This document shows, piece by piece, positions 44,377 to 52,710 of a DNA stretch of 64,000 bases (position 1 is its first letter; each line of letters opens with the position of its first letter). The notes under the pieces were generated by a model. That model was given only the letters and a program-made list of their open reading frames with translations. It was not told where the DNA came from and ran no database searches. Source of the stretch: Terriglobia bacterium (GTDB lineage Bacteria > Acidobacteriota > Terriglobia > Bryobacterales > Bryobacteraceae); the NCBI GenBank assembly GCA_020073145.1, contig JAIQFS010000002.1:124001-188000 (forward strand), given 5' to 3'. The position numbers and the translations under genes are program-made.

Positions 44377-45401
44377 CGGTCGCCCTCGACGCCACCTATA
44401 GCTTGGGAGACGACCTTTCCGGAGTGGGCATCTACTCGCGCGAACTGCTGTGGGGACTCGCGCAGGCCCATCCCGGGATGCACTTCGACTTCTGCTACCG
44501 GCCGCACCGGTATCTGCGCTCCTGGTCCGAGGCCCTGCCGCGCAACGCACGCCGCCGGATTCTCGCGCCCCCCTTCGGTCCGGGCGGCGCGGACCTTTTC
44601 CATGGGCTCAACCAGCGGCTGCCCGAGGGGCGGCTGCCGCGCGCCGTGGCTACCTTTCACGACTTGTTCGTGCTGACCGGGGAGTACTCCACGCCCGAAT
44701 TTCGCGCGCGTTTTGCGGCGCAGGCGCGGGACGCCGCGGCGCGCGCGAGCTGCCTCATCGCGGTTTCGGAGTTCACCCGCTCGCAAGTCATCGGGCTACT
44801 CGGCGTGGAGCCGGCGCGCGTCCGGGTGGTGCGCCATGGCATTCGCCGCCTGGCGCCGCGGCCGGTCGCGCGAGAGAAGGTCATCCTCCACGTGGGCGCC
44901 ATCCAGAAGCGGAAGAACCTGGAGCGCCTGGTGGACGCTTTCGAATCGGTGGATCCGGCGTGGAAACTGGTGCTGGCCGGCTCTTCCGGCTTCGGCGCGG
45001 ACCGCATTCTGACGCGCATTCAACAAAGCTCCGCGCGCCCTCGCATCCAGGTGACCGGCTATGTCTCGCCGGAAGAATTGGCCGGCTGGTACTCGCGCGC
45101 CTCGCTGTTCGCGTTCCCGTCTTTGGATGAGGGCTTCGGGATGCCGGTGCTGGAGGCCATGGCGGCAGGAATTCCCGTGATCACCTCGAATCGCTCGGCG
45201 CTCCGGGAGGTGGCCGGCGAGGCTGCCCTGCTGGTTGACCCGGAGCACACCGAAGCCCTGGCCGAAGCCGTCAGGGACTTGACGCAAAGCGAAACCCGCA
45301 GGCAGGAATTGACGCAGCGCGGGCTGGCGCACGCCCAACAATTTACGTGGGAAAAAGCCGTCCGCGAAACCTGGGACGTGTATCAGGAACTACTCGGCTG
45401 A
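44373..45401 (+). CDS. GT4-family glycosyltransferase
   Basis: A 342-residue protein starting at GTG 44373. It shows the GT-B fold: an N-terminal G-rich segment (YSLGDDLSGVGIYSRELLWG), a conserved linker before the second domain (ILHVGAIQKRKNLERL), and the nucleotide-sugar site with EGFGMPVLEAMAAGIPVI. A role in exopolysaccharide or lipopolysaccharide assembly is likely, though donor and acceptor are unknown. Translational coupling to the sigma-54 activator is unusual. Confidence 0.93.
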   Translation: MTVALDATYSLGDDLSGVGIYSRELLWGLAQAHPGMHFDFCYRPHRYLRSWSEALPRNARRRILAPPFGPGGADLFHGLNQRLPEGRLPRAVATFHDLFVLTGEYSTPEFRARFAAQARDAAARASCLIAVSEFTRSQVIGLLGVEPARVRVVRHGIRRLAPRPVAREKVILHVGAIQKRKNLERLVDAFESVDPAWKLVLAGSSGFGADRILTRIQQSSARPRIQVTGYVSPEELAGWYSRASLFAFPSLDEGFGMPVLEAMAAGIPVITSNRSALREVAGEAALLVDPEHTEALAEAVRDLTQSETRRQELTQRGLAHAQQFTWEKAVRETWDVYQELLG

Positions 45402-45713
45402 TCAGCGGCCTTCGTCGTCGACGGCAATCTTGAGCGCGCGCAGGAATCGGTGATCCTGCGTGGTGAATTTGATCTTGCCGGTGGCTTCGAAACTGCGCTT
45501 GGGCGGCTCGGCTTCGTTCACCACTGACTCGTCTTCGCCTTCTTCCTCTTCACCGCGCCGGTTGAATCCAATGGTGGCTTCCAGAACCAGGAAGACGTCG
45601 TAACCGGCCCGCTTGATTTCGCCAATGGCCTCCGCGATTCGGTCCGACTCGGACAGGGAATCGTTGATCGCGTTCCCTAGTTCCTGCATCAGGTGCTTCA
45701 ATGGTTCGTCCAC
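45402..45713 (-). CDS. Acidic hypothetical protein
   Basis: A 103-residue, acidic protein starting at GTG 45713 with GGGGGAAG before it. A helical N-terminus (about 1-35) leads to a short beta segment (YDVFLVLEATIGFNRRG), a run of Glu and Asp (EEEEGEDE) and a second strand-rich segment (TGKIKFTTQDHRFLRALKI). It is seen in Acidobacteria as an uncharacterised conserved protein, as far as I recall. It abuts the convergent GT4 stop. Confidence 0.7.
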   Translation of the reverse strand: MDEPLKHLMQELGNAINDSLSESDRIAEAIGEIKRAGYDVFLVLEATIGFNRRGEEEEGEDESVVNEAEPPKRSFEATGKIKFTTQDHRFLRALKIAVDDEGR

Positions 45714-45878
45714 AGACTTCCCCCTTTTAGTGGATGTACCGGCGACGCAATTCGTTCCACGGATGGACCTCCCACCCGCTTCGATTGTAGTGGAGCCAGA
45801 ACGTGTTCACAAGTTTTCTATCGGCAATTCACCCGCCATTCTGCACCCTAGGGCGATCCCTCCCGTTCGTTTGTTACG

Positions 45879-46148
45879 ATGAGGTCAGTGAAAGGCCAGA
45901 TTCTCCACCAGGGACGCGAGTTCCTCAAGTACGTGGTGCCCGCTGTCCTGAAGCCGGCACACACTCTCTGGAATGAGGTTATTGGCTTTCTTTTCTTGTG
46001 CCTAGCCGTTATTTTCGGGTTCAATGGCGTGCGCGCCTACCTCAATCATGAGGGAGCCAAACTGTTGTTGGCCGCGCCCATCACTTTAATCATGGCCTGG
46101 TTTGGCGTCACCTCGTTCCTGAAGGCCCGCAAAATCTCACGCTCATGA
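45879..46148 (+). CDS. Small two-helix membrane protein
   Basis: An 89-residue protein with a soluble N-terminus and two hydrophobic segments (about 37-51 and 62-80, with a short loop NHEGAK between). The stop overlaps the mutase ATG by four bases (ATGA), so the two are co-translated. It has no named family. Coupling of a membrane protein with a cytosolic mutase is not expected from the pathway and may only reflect operon compaction. Start at ATG 45879 is chosen for lack of a better site; GTG 45888 has a nearer GAGG. Confidence 0.75.
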   Translation: MRSVKGQILHQGREFLKYVVPAVLKPAHTLWNEVIGFLFLCLAVIFGFNGVRAYLNHEGAKLLLAAPITLIMAWFGVTSFLKARKISRS

Positions 46149-47644
46149 GCGACCGGCTGGGCAATCCGGGCGGGTTTCCTTACACCCGGGGGATCTACCC
46201 CGACATGTACCGGAGCCGCCTCTGGACCATGCGTCAGTACGCCGGCTTCGGCACCGCCGAAGATAGTAACCGCCGTTATCATTACCTCCTTTCCCAAGGC
46301 ACCACCGGTCTTTCGGTGGCCTTCGACCTGCCCACGCAAATGGGCCTCGACGCCGATGACCCCATGGCGGCCGGGGAAGTCGGACGCGTGGGTGTGGCAA
46401 TCTCGTCGCTGGCCGACATGGAAGCGCTGTTTCGCGGCATCCCGCTCGAAACCGTTTCGACTTCCATGACCATCAACTCGACCGCCGCCATCCTGCTGGC
46501 CTTGTACGCTCTGGTAGCCGGGCGGCAAGGCGCGGACCGGCGCAAACTCTCGGGCACGATCCAGAACGACATCCTCAAGGAATACATTGCGCGCGGCACC
46601 TACATCTACCCGCCGCGGCCGGCCATGCGCCTCATCACGGACGTGTTTGCCTGGGCCGGGCGCGAGATGCCGGAGTGGAACACCATTTCGATCAGCGGAT
46701 ACCACATTCGCGAAGCCGGGTCGACGGCGGTGCAGGAGGTGGCCTTCACCTTCGCTAACGCCATCGCCTACATCGAAGCGGCGATCGCCGCCGGTCTGGC
46801 GGTGGATTCTTTCGCTCCGCGCCTCTCGTTCTTCTTCAACGCGCACAGCGACTTTCTGGAGGAGATCGCCAAATTCCGCGCGGCCCGCCGTCTCTACGCG
46901 CATTTGATGCGCGACCGCTTCGGCGCCCAAGATCCACGCTCGCTCACCCTGCGCTTCCACACGCAGACCGCCGGCTCGACCCTCACCGCGCAGCAGCCCG
47001 ACGTCAATATCGTGCGCACGGCCATTGAAGCCCTGGCCGCGGTACTGGGCGGCACGCAATCGCTCCACACCAACTCACGCGATGAAGCCTTGGGCCTGCC
47101 CACCGAGGAATCGGCGCGCCTCGCGCTGCGCACCCAGCAGATCATCGCCTACGAAACCGGCGTCATCAATACAGCGGACCCGGTGGGCGGCAGCGAGGCC
47201 ATCGAAGCGCTGACGGACTCGATCGAGCAGGGCGCGCGCGACTACTTGCAGCACATCGACGAGGCAGGCGGCACGCTGCGCGCCATCGAAACCGGGTTCA
47301 TTCAGCGAGAGATCCAGAACGCCGCCTACCAGGATCAGCGCGCCGTAGAGAGCGGCGAGCGGATCGTGGTGGGGGTCAACCGGTTCCAGCAGGAGAGCGA
47401 CGGCCGAGTACCGGCGTTTCGCGTCGACCCGGCGCTCGAGCAAGCGCAGATCGAACGGCTACGGCAGGTGCGCGCCACCCGCAGCCAGAGCGTCGTGGAG
47501 GAGAGTCTCGCCGCGCTCACCGAGGCGGCGCGCACGGGCGCCAACCTGATGCCGCCGATTCTCAAGGCCGCGGACGCGTATGCGACCGTGGGCGAGATTT
47601 CCAGCCGGCTGAAAACGGTATTCGGCGAATACCGCGAGGCGTAA
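46145..47644 (+). CDS. Methylmalonyl-CoA mutase, large-subunit catalytic domain only
   Basis: A 499-residue protein. The family signature [19 protein letters not shown] is followed by [20 protein letters not shown], the barrel motifs [15 protein letters not shown] and a C-terminal end near residue 499. The B12-binding domain (D-x-H-x-x-G), normally 130 more residues, is absent, so a separate small subunit must supply it. The enzyme interconverts methylmalonyl-CoA and succinyl-CoA, or a related acyl-CoA pair. A decayed copy of its 3' end lies at about 51.9 kb. Confidence 0.93.
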   Translation: MSDRLGNPGGFPYTRGIYPDMYRSRLWTMRQYAGFGTAEDSNRRYHYLLSQGTTGLSVAFDLPTQMGLDADDPMAAGEVGRVGVAISSLADMEALFRGIPLETVSTSMTINSTAAILLALYALVAGRQGADRRKLSGTIQNDILKEYIARGTYIYPPRPAMRLITDVFAWAGREMPEWNTISISGYHIREAGSTAVQEVAFTFANAIAYIEAAIAAGLAVDSFAPRLSFFFNAHSDFLEEIAKFRAARRLYAHLMRDRFGAQDPRSLTLRFHTQTAGSTLTAQQPDVNIVRTAIEALAAVLGGTQSLHTNSRDEALGLPTEESARLALRTQQIIAYETGVINTADPVGGSEAIEALTDSIEQGARDYLQHIDEAGGTLRAIETGFIQREIQNAAYQDQRAVESGERIVVGVNRFQQESDGRVPAFRVDPALEQAQIERLRQVRATRSQSVVEESLAALTEAARTGANLMPPILKAADAYATVGEISSRLKTVFGEYREA

Positions 47645-47870
47645 AGACTCTCGGTAGCGCGGCGTCGATTCCGCGACCCAGGCGCTCGACATCCGATGGC
47701 CGGGGCCCGGGCTTCACAGGAGTGATCGACCGGCTCATTGCGCTGCGCGGATGACCAGGATACCCTGAGGGAGCTGTTTTCCGACGACGCCGTGAGCAAT
47801 CGCCGAAAAATAGAAAAAGTTGGTCACAAATGGCGCTGCTCGGGCGTCAAACAGACTCAGGAGTTCGCGT

Positions 47871-49481
47871 ATGAAGAAGCTTGCTTCGCTCTGCCTGCTG
47901 GCGACCCTGCCCGCTCTTTCCCAACAGCCGAAATTCGACCTCGCGGATGTCCACGTCAGCACCACGCCGCGCTGGTTTGCGCAGAATAACGGCGGCCTGC
48001 TCCGGGAGGGCCTGTATATTAGCCGGGACGCCACCCTGCTCCAGTTGATCGAGGCAGCCTACGGCGTCACCGAGGATGCCGTGGCCGGCGGGCCCACCTG
48101 GCTCAGCACCGACCTCTACGACGTGATCGCCAAAGTACCCGGCGGCACCACGCCGGCGACGGCCAAGCTCATGCTGCAGGCGCTTCTCGCCGAGCGCTTC
48201 GCGCTGGTGGCGCGCCGCGATACGCGCCCCATGCCCCGCTATGTCCTGAGCGTGGACAAGGGTGGATCGAAATTGAAGCCCGCGGCAAAATCGGAAGACT
48301 CCGGCTGCACGCAGCAAATGGCCGGGCCGATGCCCGCCGGAGGTGGTCCGATTACCGCCGCTCAGCTACCGGATACGAAGGCGATCTGCCACAACCTGAC
48401 GTCGCAGCAGATTGCCGAAAACCTGCGCCAGATTGCCGGTTTTCAGATCAACTCGTATTTGCCCCGCGACGTGTTCGACTCGACCGGGCTCGAAGGCAAG
48501 TGGGATTTTGAGCTGGTGTTCACGCCCATCGGCGTTGTTGGGGATAAAGGCCGCGACGGCATCACCCTGTTCGACGCCGTAAAGAAACAGTTGGGCCTGG
48601 ACCTGGAGTCGAAAGACGTGCCGGTGCCCGCCCTGGTGGTCGAGAGCGTCAACCGAAAGCCGACTCCCAATGCCCCGGCCGTGAAGACGGAGCTGGGGCT
48701 GGCGGCCGCCCGGTTTGAAGTGGCGTCGATCAAGCCCCTCGATCCCAGCCAGCGCATGATGCCCAACCGCGTTGGCGGCAGTGAGATCCGGTTCGCGGGC
48801 ACGCTGCGGAATCTGATCGGGCAGTCCTTCATGATTAATCCCAATGCGGCCAGCGACGTGATCCTCGGCCTGCCGAAGTCCGCGGATTCGCAGGTGTGGG
48901 TCATCACCGCCAAATTGCCCAGTACGGGGGAAGGCGCGCCCATCGCGGGCGGCGCCCGGCCGCAACCACCCCCGCGCACCGTAGTTTTTGAGATGGTGCG
49001 CGGCCTTCTGGCCGATCAGTTCGAACTGAAGACCCACACCGAAAACCGCGAGGTGACGGTCTACGCCATGACCCTGCCCGGTAGGCCGAAAATGACCCCG
49101 GCGGACCCAACCGAACGGATGGGCTGCCCGGCCGACCCGACCGCGGTCAAGCCGTTCCCGAACATGGGGACGATGGTGAGCTGCCGGAACATCACGATGG
49201 CTGAGTTTGCGGAGAATCTGGAGCAGGCCACCGGTTTCTTCGATCATCCGATTGTCGATGAGACCGGTCTGCAGGGCGGCTGGAATTTCAAGATTGGCTG
49301 GTCTCGCGCCAACCAGGGCCTGCCGCCTGCGAATGCGAACCCGGCGGGCGACGCCCCGGAACCCATTGGCCTCACTTCGTACGAGGCCGTGGAGCGGTTT
49401 CTCGGAGTGAAGCTGGTGAAACAGAAGCGATCCATTCCGGTAGTGGTTGTGGATCACGTGGCGGAGAAGCCGATCGAGTAA
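47871..49481 (+). CDS. TIGR03435 protein with two tandem modules, secreted
   Basis: A 536-residue protein with a signal peptide (MKKLASLCLLATLPALS). Two copies of the TIGR03435 module follow: about 22-270 and 285-530. Each has a FEVASIKPL/FDLADVHVS-type start, a middle containing LIEAAYGV or LIGQSFMIN, and an end with DSTGLEGKWDFEL or DETGLQGGWNFKI. The family is expanded in Solibacter soil bacteria and of unknown function. Each module is shorter than some stand-alone members. Confidence 0.92.
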   Translation: MKKLASLCLLATLPALSQQPKFDLADVHVSTTPRWFAQNNGGLLREGLYISRDATLLQLIEAAYGVTEDAVAGGPTWLSTDLYDVIAKVPGGTTPATAKLMLQALLAERFALVARRDTRPMPRYVLSVDKGGSKLKPAAKSEDSGCTQQMAGPMPAGGGPITAAQLPDTKAICHNLTSQQIAENLRQIAGFQINSYLPRDVFDSTGLEGKWDFELVFTPIGVVGDKGRDGITLFDAVKKQLGLDLESKDVPVPALVVESVNRKPTPNAPAVKTELGLAAARFEVASIKPLDPSQRMMPNRVGGSEIRFAGTLRNLIGQSFMINPNAASDVILGLPKSADSQVWVITAKLPSTGEGAPIAGGARPQPPPRTVVFEMVRGLLADQFELKTHTENREVTVYAMTLPGRPKMTPADPTERMGCPADPTAVKPFPNMGTMVSCRNITMAEFAENLEQATGFFDHPIVDETGLQGGWNFKIGWSRANQGLPPANANPAGDAPEPIGLTSYEAVERFLGVKLVKQKRSIPVVVVDHVAEKPIE

Positions 49482-49615
49482 CTTTCAAAACGGGGCGCGG
49501 GCGGATTGAATCCGCAATCGGCGCGATTCTCGAACGGGTGCAGATTCATCGTGGGAGCCCAGCGTGAGGGGGAGCCGTTGGATCCGGCGCCGTTTCCGGG
49601 AAACGCGGAGAGGAA

Positions 49616-50071
49616 CTACTGGGCGCCGCGTCCTTGCGGCTCCCAAAGCTCAATCGGATTGCCTTCGGGATCTTGCAAATGAGCAAATCGTCCGTTTGGA
49701 TAAACCTTCGGATCGAGGTTTACGGTGATGCCAGCGGTGCGTAACTGCGCCGCCATCTTGTCCATGTCCCGAACGCGAAAATTCACCATCCACTGCTTCG
49801 TATCGTTGCCAAAGTAGGTTGTTTTGTCCGGGAACGGTTGAAACGCAGTGGGTCCCGCTTCCTGTCGCCATGGCGAATCGTTGTAGTTCGAGGGGACAAG
49901 GTTGATGCCCAGGTAATCGGAATACCATTTGGCGAGAGCTTTCGGATCTTTCGCTCGAAAGAAAAGGCCGCCAATGCCAGTTACCTTTTCCCTGTCCGCC
50001 GCTTTCGATCTGGTCGCTGTCAAGGCGCCCACCGCGCCCACAAAAACCCGCCGCGTCGTTTTGCTCGCCAT
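49616..50071 (-). CDS. VOC-family (glyoxalase/bleomycin resistance) protein, exported
   Basis: A 151-residue protein starting at ATG 50071, with CGGAGG seven bases upstream. The N-terminus (TTRRVFVGAVGAL) resembles a Tat signal. The VOC fold is seen in FFRAKDPKALAKWYSDYLGI and in the C-terminal DPEGNPIELWEP, which holds the metal-binding Glu. Such proteins bind small molecules or catalyse isomerisation and fosfomycin- or glyoxal-like reactions. The substrate is unknown. Confidence 0.88.
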   Translation of the reverse strand: MASKTTRRVFVGAVGALTATRSKAADREKVTGIGGLFFRAKDPKALAKWYSDYLGINLVPSNYNDSPWRQEAGPTAFQPFPDKTTYFGNDTKQWMVNFRVRDMDKMAAQLRTAGITVNLDPKVYPNGRFAHLQDPEGNPIELWEPQGRGAQ

Positions 50072-50183
50072 GGGAACCTCCGGGGCGATTGTAGCAAGAG
50101 ATGCGTAATCCGGGGGCTGACCCTGAAACCTTGCAACCGCCTCCGCACCCAGACCGAACATCGAGCGGTCTGTTCCGCCCGGG

Positions 50184-50516
50184 TCACTCAAAGATCGGTG
50201 CGAGCCGCGCCAGCACTTCGTCCATGATCGGGGCCGGCACACTCTCCAGTTTCTTGCCGCCACGGGCGGCGAGGTCGAGCGCTCTGGGTTGATCGCACCT
50301 CACCACGCCGGTGGTCTTGGTGCCCGCCCCGGTCAAGGGCACCGCAAACCCGGCGGTCCGCGCGAAGCTGCCGCCGCTGGTTACCGGAACGACGACGGGC
50401 ACTCGGGTCACCCGGTTGAAAGCTTCCGGCGATACGATGAGCACCGGGCGACGGCCCTTTTGTTCGTGGCCCGCCGCCGGATCGAGCGCCACCAGCCAGA
50501 TTTCGCCGCGTTTCAT
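50184..50516 (-). CDS. mazF: MazF/PemK-type mRNA endonuclease toxin
   Basis: A 110-residue protein with the PemK/MazF fold: MKRGEIWLVALDPAAGHEQK, RRPVLIVSPEAFN, PVVVPVTS and a C-terminal LAPIF. The ATG sits on the last base of the antitoxin stop (TGATG), the tight arrangement of toxin-antitoxin pairs. MazF cuts single-stranded mRNA at short sites. Catalytic Arg and Ser/Thr positions (R26, S50) are present by inspection only. Confidence 0.9.
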   Translation of the reverse strand: MKRGEIWLVALDPAAGHEQKGRRPVLIVSPEAFNRVTRVPVVVPVTSGGSFARTAGFAVPLTGAGTKTTGVVRCDQPRALDLAARGGKKLESVPAPIMDEVLARLAPIFE

Positions 50517-50776
50517 CAGAGCAGCTCGCGGCCGACCGGTCTGGCCCGGAGCCAGCCGTGGTCTCTCCGGGCGCGAGCGGCTTTCGGGTTGCACCGGGCC
50601 AGCAGTTCGTCCAGGGTGTAATGAGGGCGCTTCTGGGGCGCCACGACGAGCCGTCCGCTTTCGACCGCCAGGCCGACCTTGGCCCCGGCGCGCAGCCGCA
50701 AGACGTCGAGAAGCGCAGGCGGAACCGCAAGCATCACCGATCCCCCCACTTTGCGCAAATTCGTGGTGTGCACCAT
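50516..50776 (-). CDS. MazE/AbrB-type antitoxin
   Basis: An 86-residue protein of the SpoVT/AbrB DNA-binding class: LRKVGGSVMLAVPPALLDVL and AGAKVGLAVESGRLVV form the swapped hairpin, and the C-terminal tail would neutralise MazF. Start at ATG 50776; GGAGG is only two bases away, so GTG 50773, with five bases, may be used. Being first in the operon and next to the -10 element at 50798 agrees with autoregulation. Confidence 0.88.
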   Translation of the reverse strand: MVHTTNLRKVGGSVMLAVPPALLDVLRLRAGAKVGLAVESGRLVVAPQKRPHYTLDELLARCNPKAARARRDHGWLRARPVGRELL

Positions 50777-50797
50777 CACCTCCAGCAGTTATATTTT

Positions 50798-50803
50798 AGT
50801 ATA
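50798..50803 (-). promoter_or_regulatory. -10 element before the toxin-antitoxin operon
   Basis: The minus strand reads TATACT, followed by AAAATATAAC and the GGAGG of the antitoxin gene. The AT-rich start region stands out from the GC-rich surroundings. The -35 box is not distinct. Confidence 0.45.
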
Positions 50804-51029
50804 ATCGCTCGCGAATCGTGAACTCGGGCACAGAGCCGGTGGTGCGTTGCGCGAGAAATCCGGGGTAATCCGGGGACGGACGGAACGCTACCGTCGCTCA
50901 ATGAGGAGCCTCACGCGCCGGGGCACCCGGTTTTCCATCCCGGCCCTTCCCCAGCACACACGGGCAAGATTTTTCTTCACCCGGTGCGAACACTTCTCCG
51001 CGTGCGACGCTCTTATCAGATGTAGGTCC

Positions 51030-51593
51030 ATGACAGAGCCTGAGAACGTCGACGGCTTGGTAGTGGCGCGCGCGATCGCAGGTGACCGGGAAGTCCTGGA
51101 CGGTATCCTGACTGCTCTGCAGCGTCCGCTCTACCGGTACATTTCGAGGCTGCTCCCCCATCGCGAGACGGTAGAAGACGCCCTCCAAGAGGTGCTCTTT
51201 CGCATCTGCAAGAAGATTGTCTGGCTGCGGGATCCCGAACTTCTCCGTCCCTGGGCATTTCGCATTGCCAGCCGGGAATGTTTCCGGCAGTTGCGCTCGG
51301 AAAAACGCCGCGGCGAGGAAGTGCTGGACCTGGACACCCTGGAAACGGGCGCCGGCGAGAGCATCCCGCAGGAATGGGAGCCCCGTCTCCTGGATTGGGT
51401 GGATGACCTGCCGCCCGCGAGCCGCGCCGTCATCGTGCTGCACTACCTGGAGGAGATGAGCCTCCAGGAGGTCGCCGCCGTACTCGAGATTTTGCCGGGA
51501 ACTGTGAAGTCCCGGTTGGCCTATGGTCTGGCGGGGTTGCGCAGGCATACGGCCGGTCCGCAAAGGAATGCCGAAGGAGGAACTCACACATGA
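51030..51593 (+). CDS. ECF-type sigma-70 family factor
   Basis: A 187-residue sigma factor starting at ATG 51030. Region 2 is RPLYRYISRLLPHRETVEDA plus LQEVLFRIC, and region 4 is PPASRAVIVLHYLEEMSLQE followed by VAAVLEILPGTVKSRL. Extracytoplasmic-function sigma factors are usually paired with a membrane anti-sigma; the next gene, overlapping by four bases, is a candidate. Its regulon cannot be read from this sequence. Confidence 0.92.
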   Translation: MTEPENVDGLVVARAIAGDREVLDGILTALQRPLYRYISRLLPHRETVEDALQEVLFRICKKIVWLRDPELLRPWAFRIASRECFRQLRSEKRRGEEVLDLDTLETGAGESIPQEWEPRLLDWVDDLPPASRAVIVLHYLEEMSLQEVAAVLEILPGTVKSRLAYGLAGLRRHTAGPQRNAEGGTHT

Positions 51594-51931
51594 CCGAATT
51601 GCCATCGGAGACCGCTCGTCAGAAAGCGTTGGACCGGGTTGACCGTTCGGAACGGGGCCGCTACAAATTTGTGATCGCGCTCTCCGCAGTGGAGCTGATC
51701 TTTATTTGGGGGTTTGCGCAATTGGCGGATTTTACCAATCGCGTGCACGTCCTCATGTTCTGGTCGCTTCTTTCCATCGATGGGCTGATTGTGGTTGGAG
51801 TCGGGCTGCTATGGGCCCATGTCAGCCAGAGTACGAGGCTCGTGCTGAAGGCCATCGATCTGTCCACCAGAAGGGTCCCCGTAGAAACGGCGCGTGCGCC
51901 CGGACCGCTCGGACTCGACCCAGACCGGTGA
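51590..51931 (+). CDS. Small membrane protein coupled to ECF sigma
   Basis: A 113-residue protein starting at ATG 51590 (ATGA overlap with the sigma gene). Two transmembrane helices (about 25-45 and 58-78) are followed by a cytoplasmic tail of 35 residues. It lacks the zinc-binding HxxxCxxC of common anti-sigmas. A role as a non-canonical anti-sigma or sensor is inferred from overlap alone. Confidence 0.8.
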   Translation: MTELPSETARQKALDRVDRSERGRYKFVIALSAVELIFIWGFAQLADFTNRVHVLMFWSLLSIDGLIVVGVGLLWAHVSQSTRLVLKAIDLSTRRVPVETARAPGPLGLDPDR

Positions 51932-51934
51932 CGG

Positions 51935-52140
51935 GCGGCGCTCAAGCGCAGACGCTACGGCGCGTGCGCACCACCCGAAGCCCGCGCGGCGTGGAGGAGA
52001 GTCTCGCCGCGCGGGCCGAGGCAGCGCGCACCCCTAGCTACTGGAGTGCCGCCAATATTGCAGGCTGCCCGCGCTTACGCGACGGTAGGTGAGACTTCCG
52101 GACGGCTCAACACCGGGTTCGGCGCAAACCGCGAACCGAA
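51935..52140 (+). pseudogene. Decayed 3' fragment of a methylmalonyl-CoA mutase gene
   Basis: This stretch resembles the last 200 bases of the mutase gene at 46145-47644. In one frame it reads VEESLAARAEAARTPSYW (mutase: [18 protein letters not shown]), and after a frameshift MPPILQAARAYATVGE and SGRLNTGF (mutase: [16 protein letters not shown] and SSRLKTVF). Base identity is high in blocks such as GTGGAGGAGAGTCTCGCCGC. It begins four bases after the preceding stop codon and has no intact frame. Confidence 0.75.
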
Positions 52141-52572
52141 GACCGGCTGTTCTTCCACCCTGCGACGAACGCGCATGCGCTCCCGCAACCCCAGCCGGTG
52201 CATGATGCGGCCGACGTGGTCGGGATCGTAGCGGACGCCGAAGCGCGCGAAGATCGCTTCCGCGAACCGCGCCGTGGTCCAGGTGTCCGAAGTGAAGCCG
52301 GCAACCCGCGGCCCGGCCTGGTAAATCTCGGCCACGCCTTGGAGCTGATCCGGTTTCAGACGGCTGGGACGTCCGGGCGCGCGCCTCTTGCGCAGGCCCT
52401 CGATGCCCGTGCCGGTTAATGCCCGGCACCAGCGGGAAGCCGTGGTGCGGCTCACGCCGAATTTCCGGGCAACTTGAGATTGGGAGAGTCCCCTTTGCAG
52501 GTCCTGAGCAGCTTCCAGGCGCCTGCTCTCCATTTCATCGCGAGTCAGAATGCCTTGTGTGACGGTATCCAT
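52075..52572 (-). pseudogene. Truncated IS630-like helix-turn-helix gene
   Basis: A 165-codon frame whose first 110 residues are the helix-turn-helix region of IS630-type transposases (LSQSQVARKFGVSRTTASRW, then RAPGRPSRLKPDQ and YDPDHVGRIMHRLG). The catalytic DDE domain is missing. The last 20 codons run antisense through the mutase remnant (51935-52140), so the C-terminus is not native. No intact IS ends are seen. Confidence 0.65.
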
Positions 52573-52616
52573 ACCCCTCGCGCGGATGTTCGATTGGCCA
52601 GAGCAACATCAGGATA

Positions 52617-52650
52617 GCAGAAAACAATCGTGGTGCAAATTGTTTTCTGC
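52617..52650. repeat. Perfect 12-bp inverted repeat
   Basis: GCAGAAAACAAT (52617-52628) and ATTGTTTTCTGC (52639-52650) form a perfect 12-bp inverted repeat with a 10-base spacer, 45 bases upstream of the IS630-like frame's start. It is AT-rich in a GC-rich region. It could be a transposon-derived end pair, an operator or a small hairpin. Confidence 0.6.
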
Positions 52651-52664
52651 AGTTTTCCTCAAGT

Positions 52665-52683
52665 TTGTAGAGGACTTCTACAA
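52665..52683 (+). promoter_or_regulatory. Palindromic operator overlapping a -10 element, before ABC ATPase
   Basis: TTGTAGA (52665-52671), spacer GGACT, TCTACAA (52677-52683) is a perfect 7-bp palindrome. TACAAT at 52679-52684 could be the -10 of the ABC gene starting at 52711. The form resembles BlaI/MecI-type operators (TACA-TGTA), which often control ABC exporters in Acidobacteria, but no such regulator is encoded nearby. Confidence 0.45.
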
Positions 52684-52710
52684 TAGTTGGGGGATGGTCC
52701 GAACTTCAGC

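Noticed and set aside
52075-52572. Intact transposase
   Set aside because: Only the helix-turn-helix region is present, the DDE domain is missing and the C-terminus is antisense mutase remnant.
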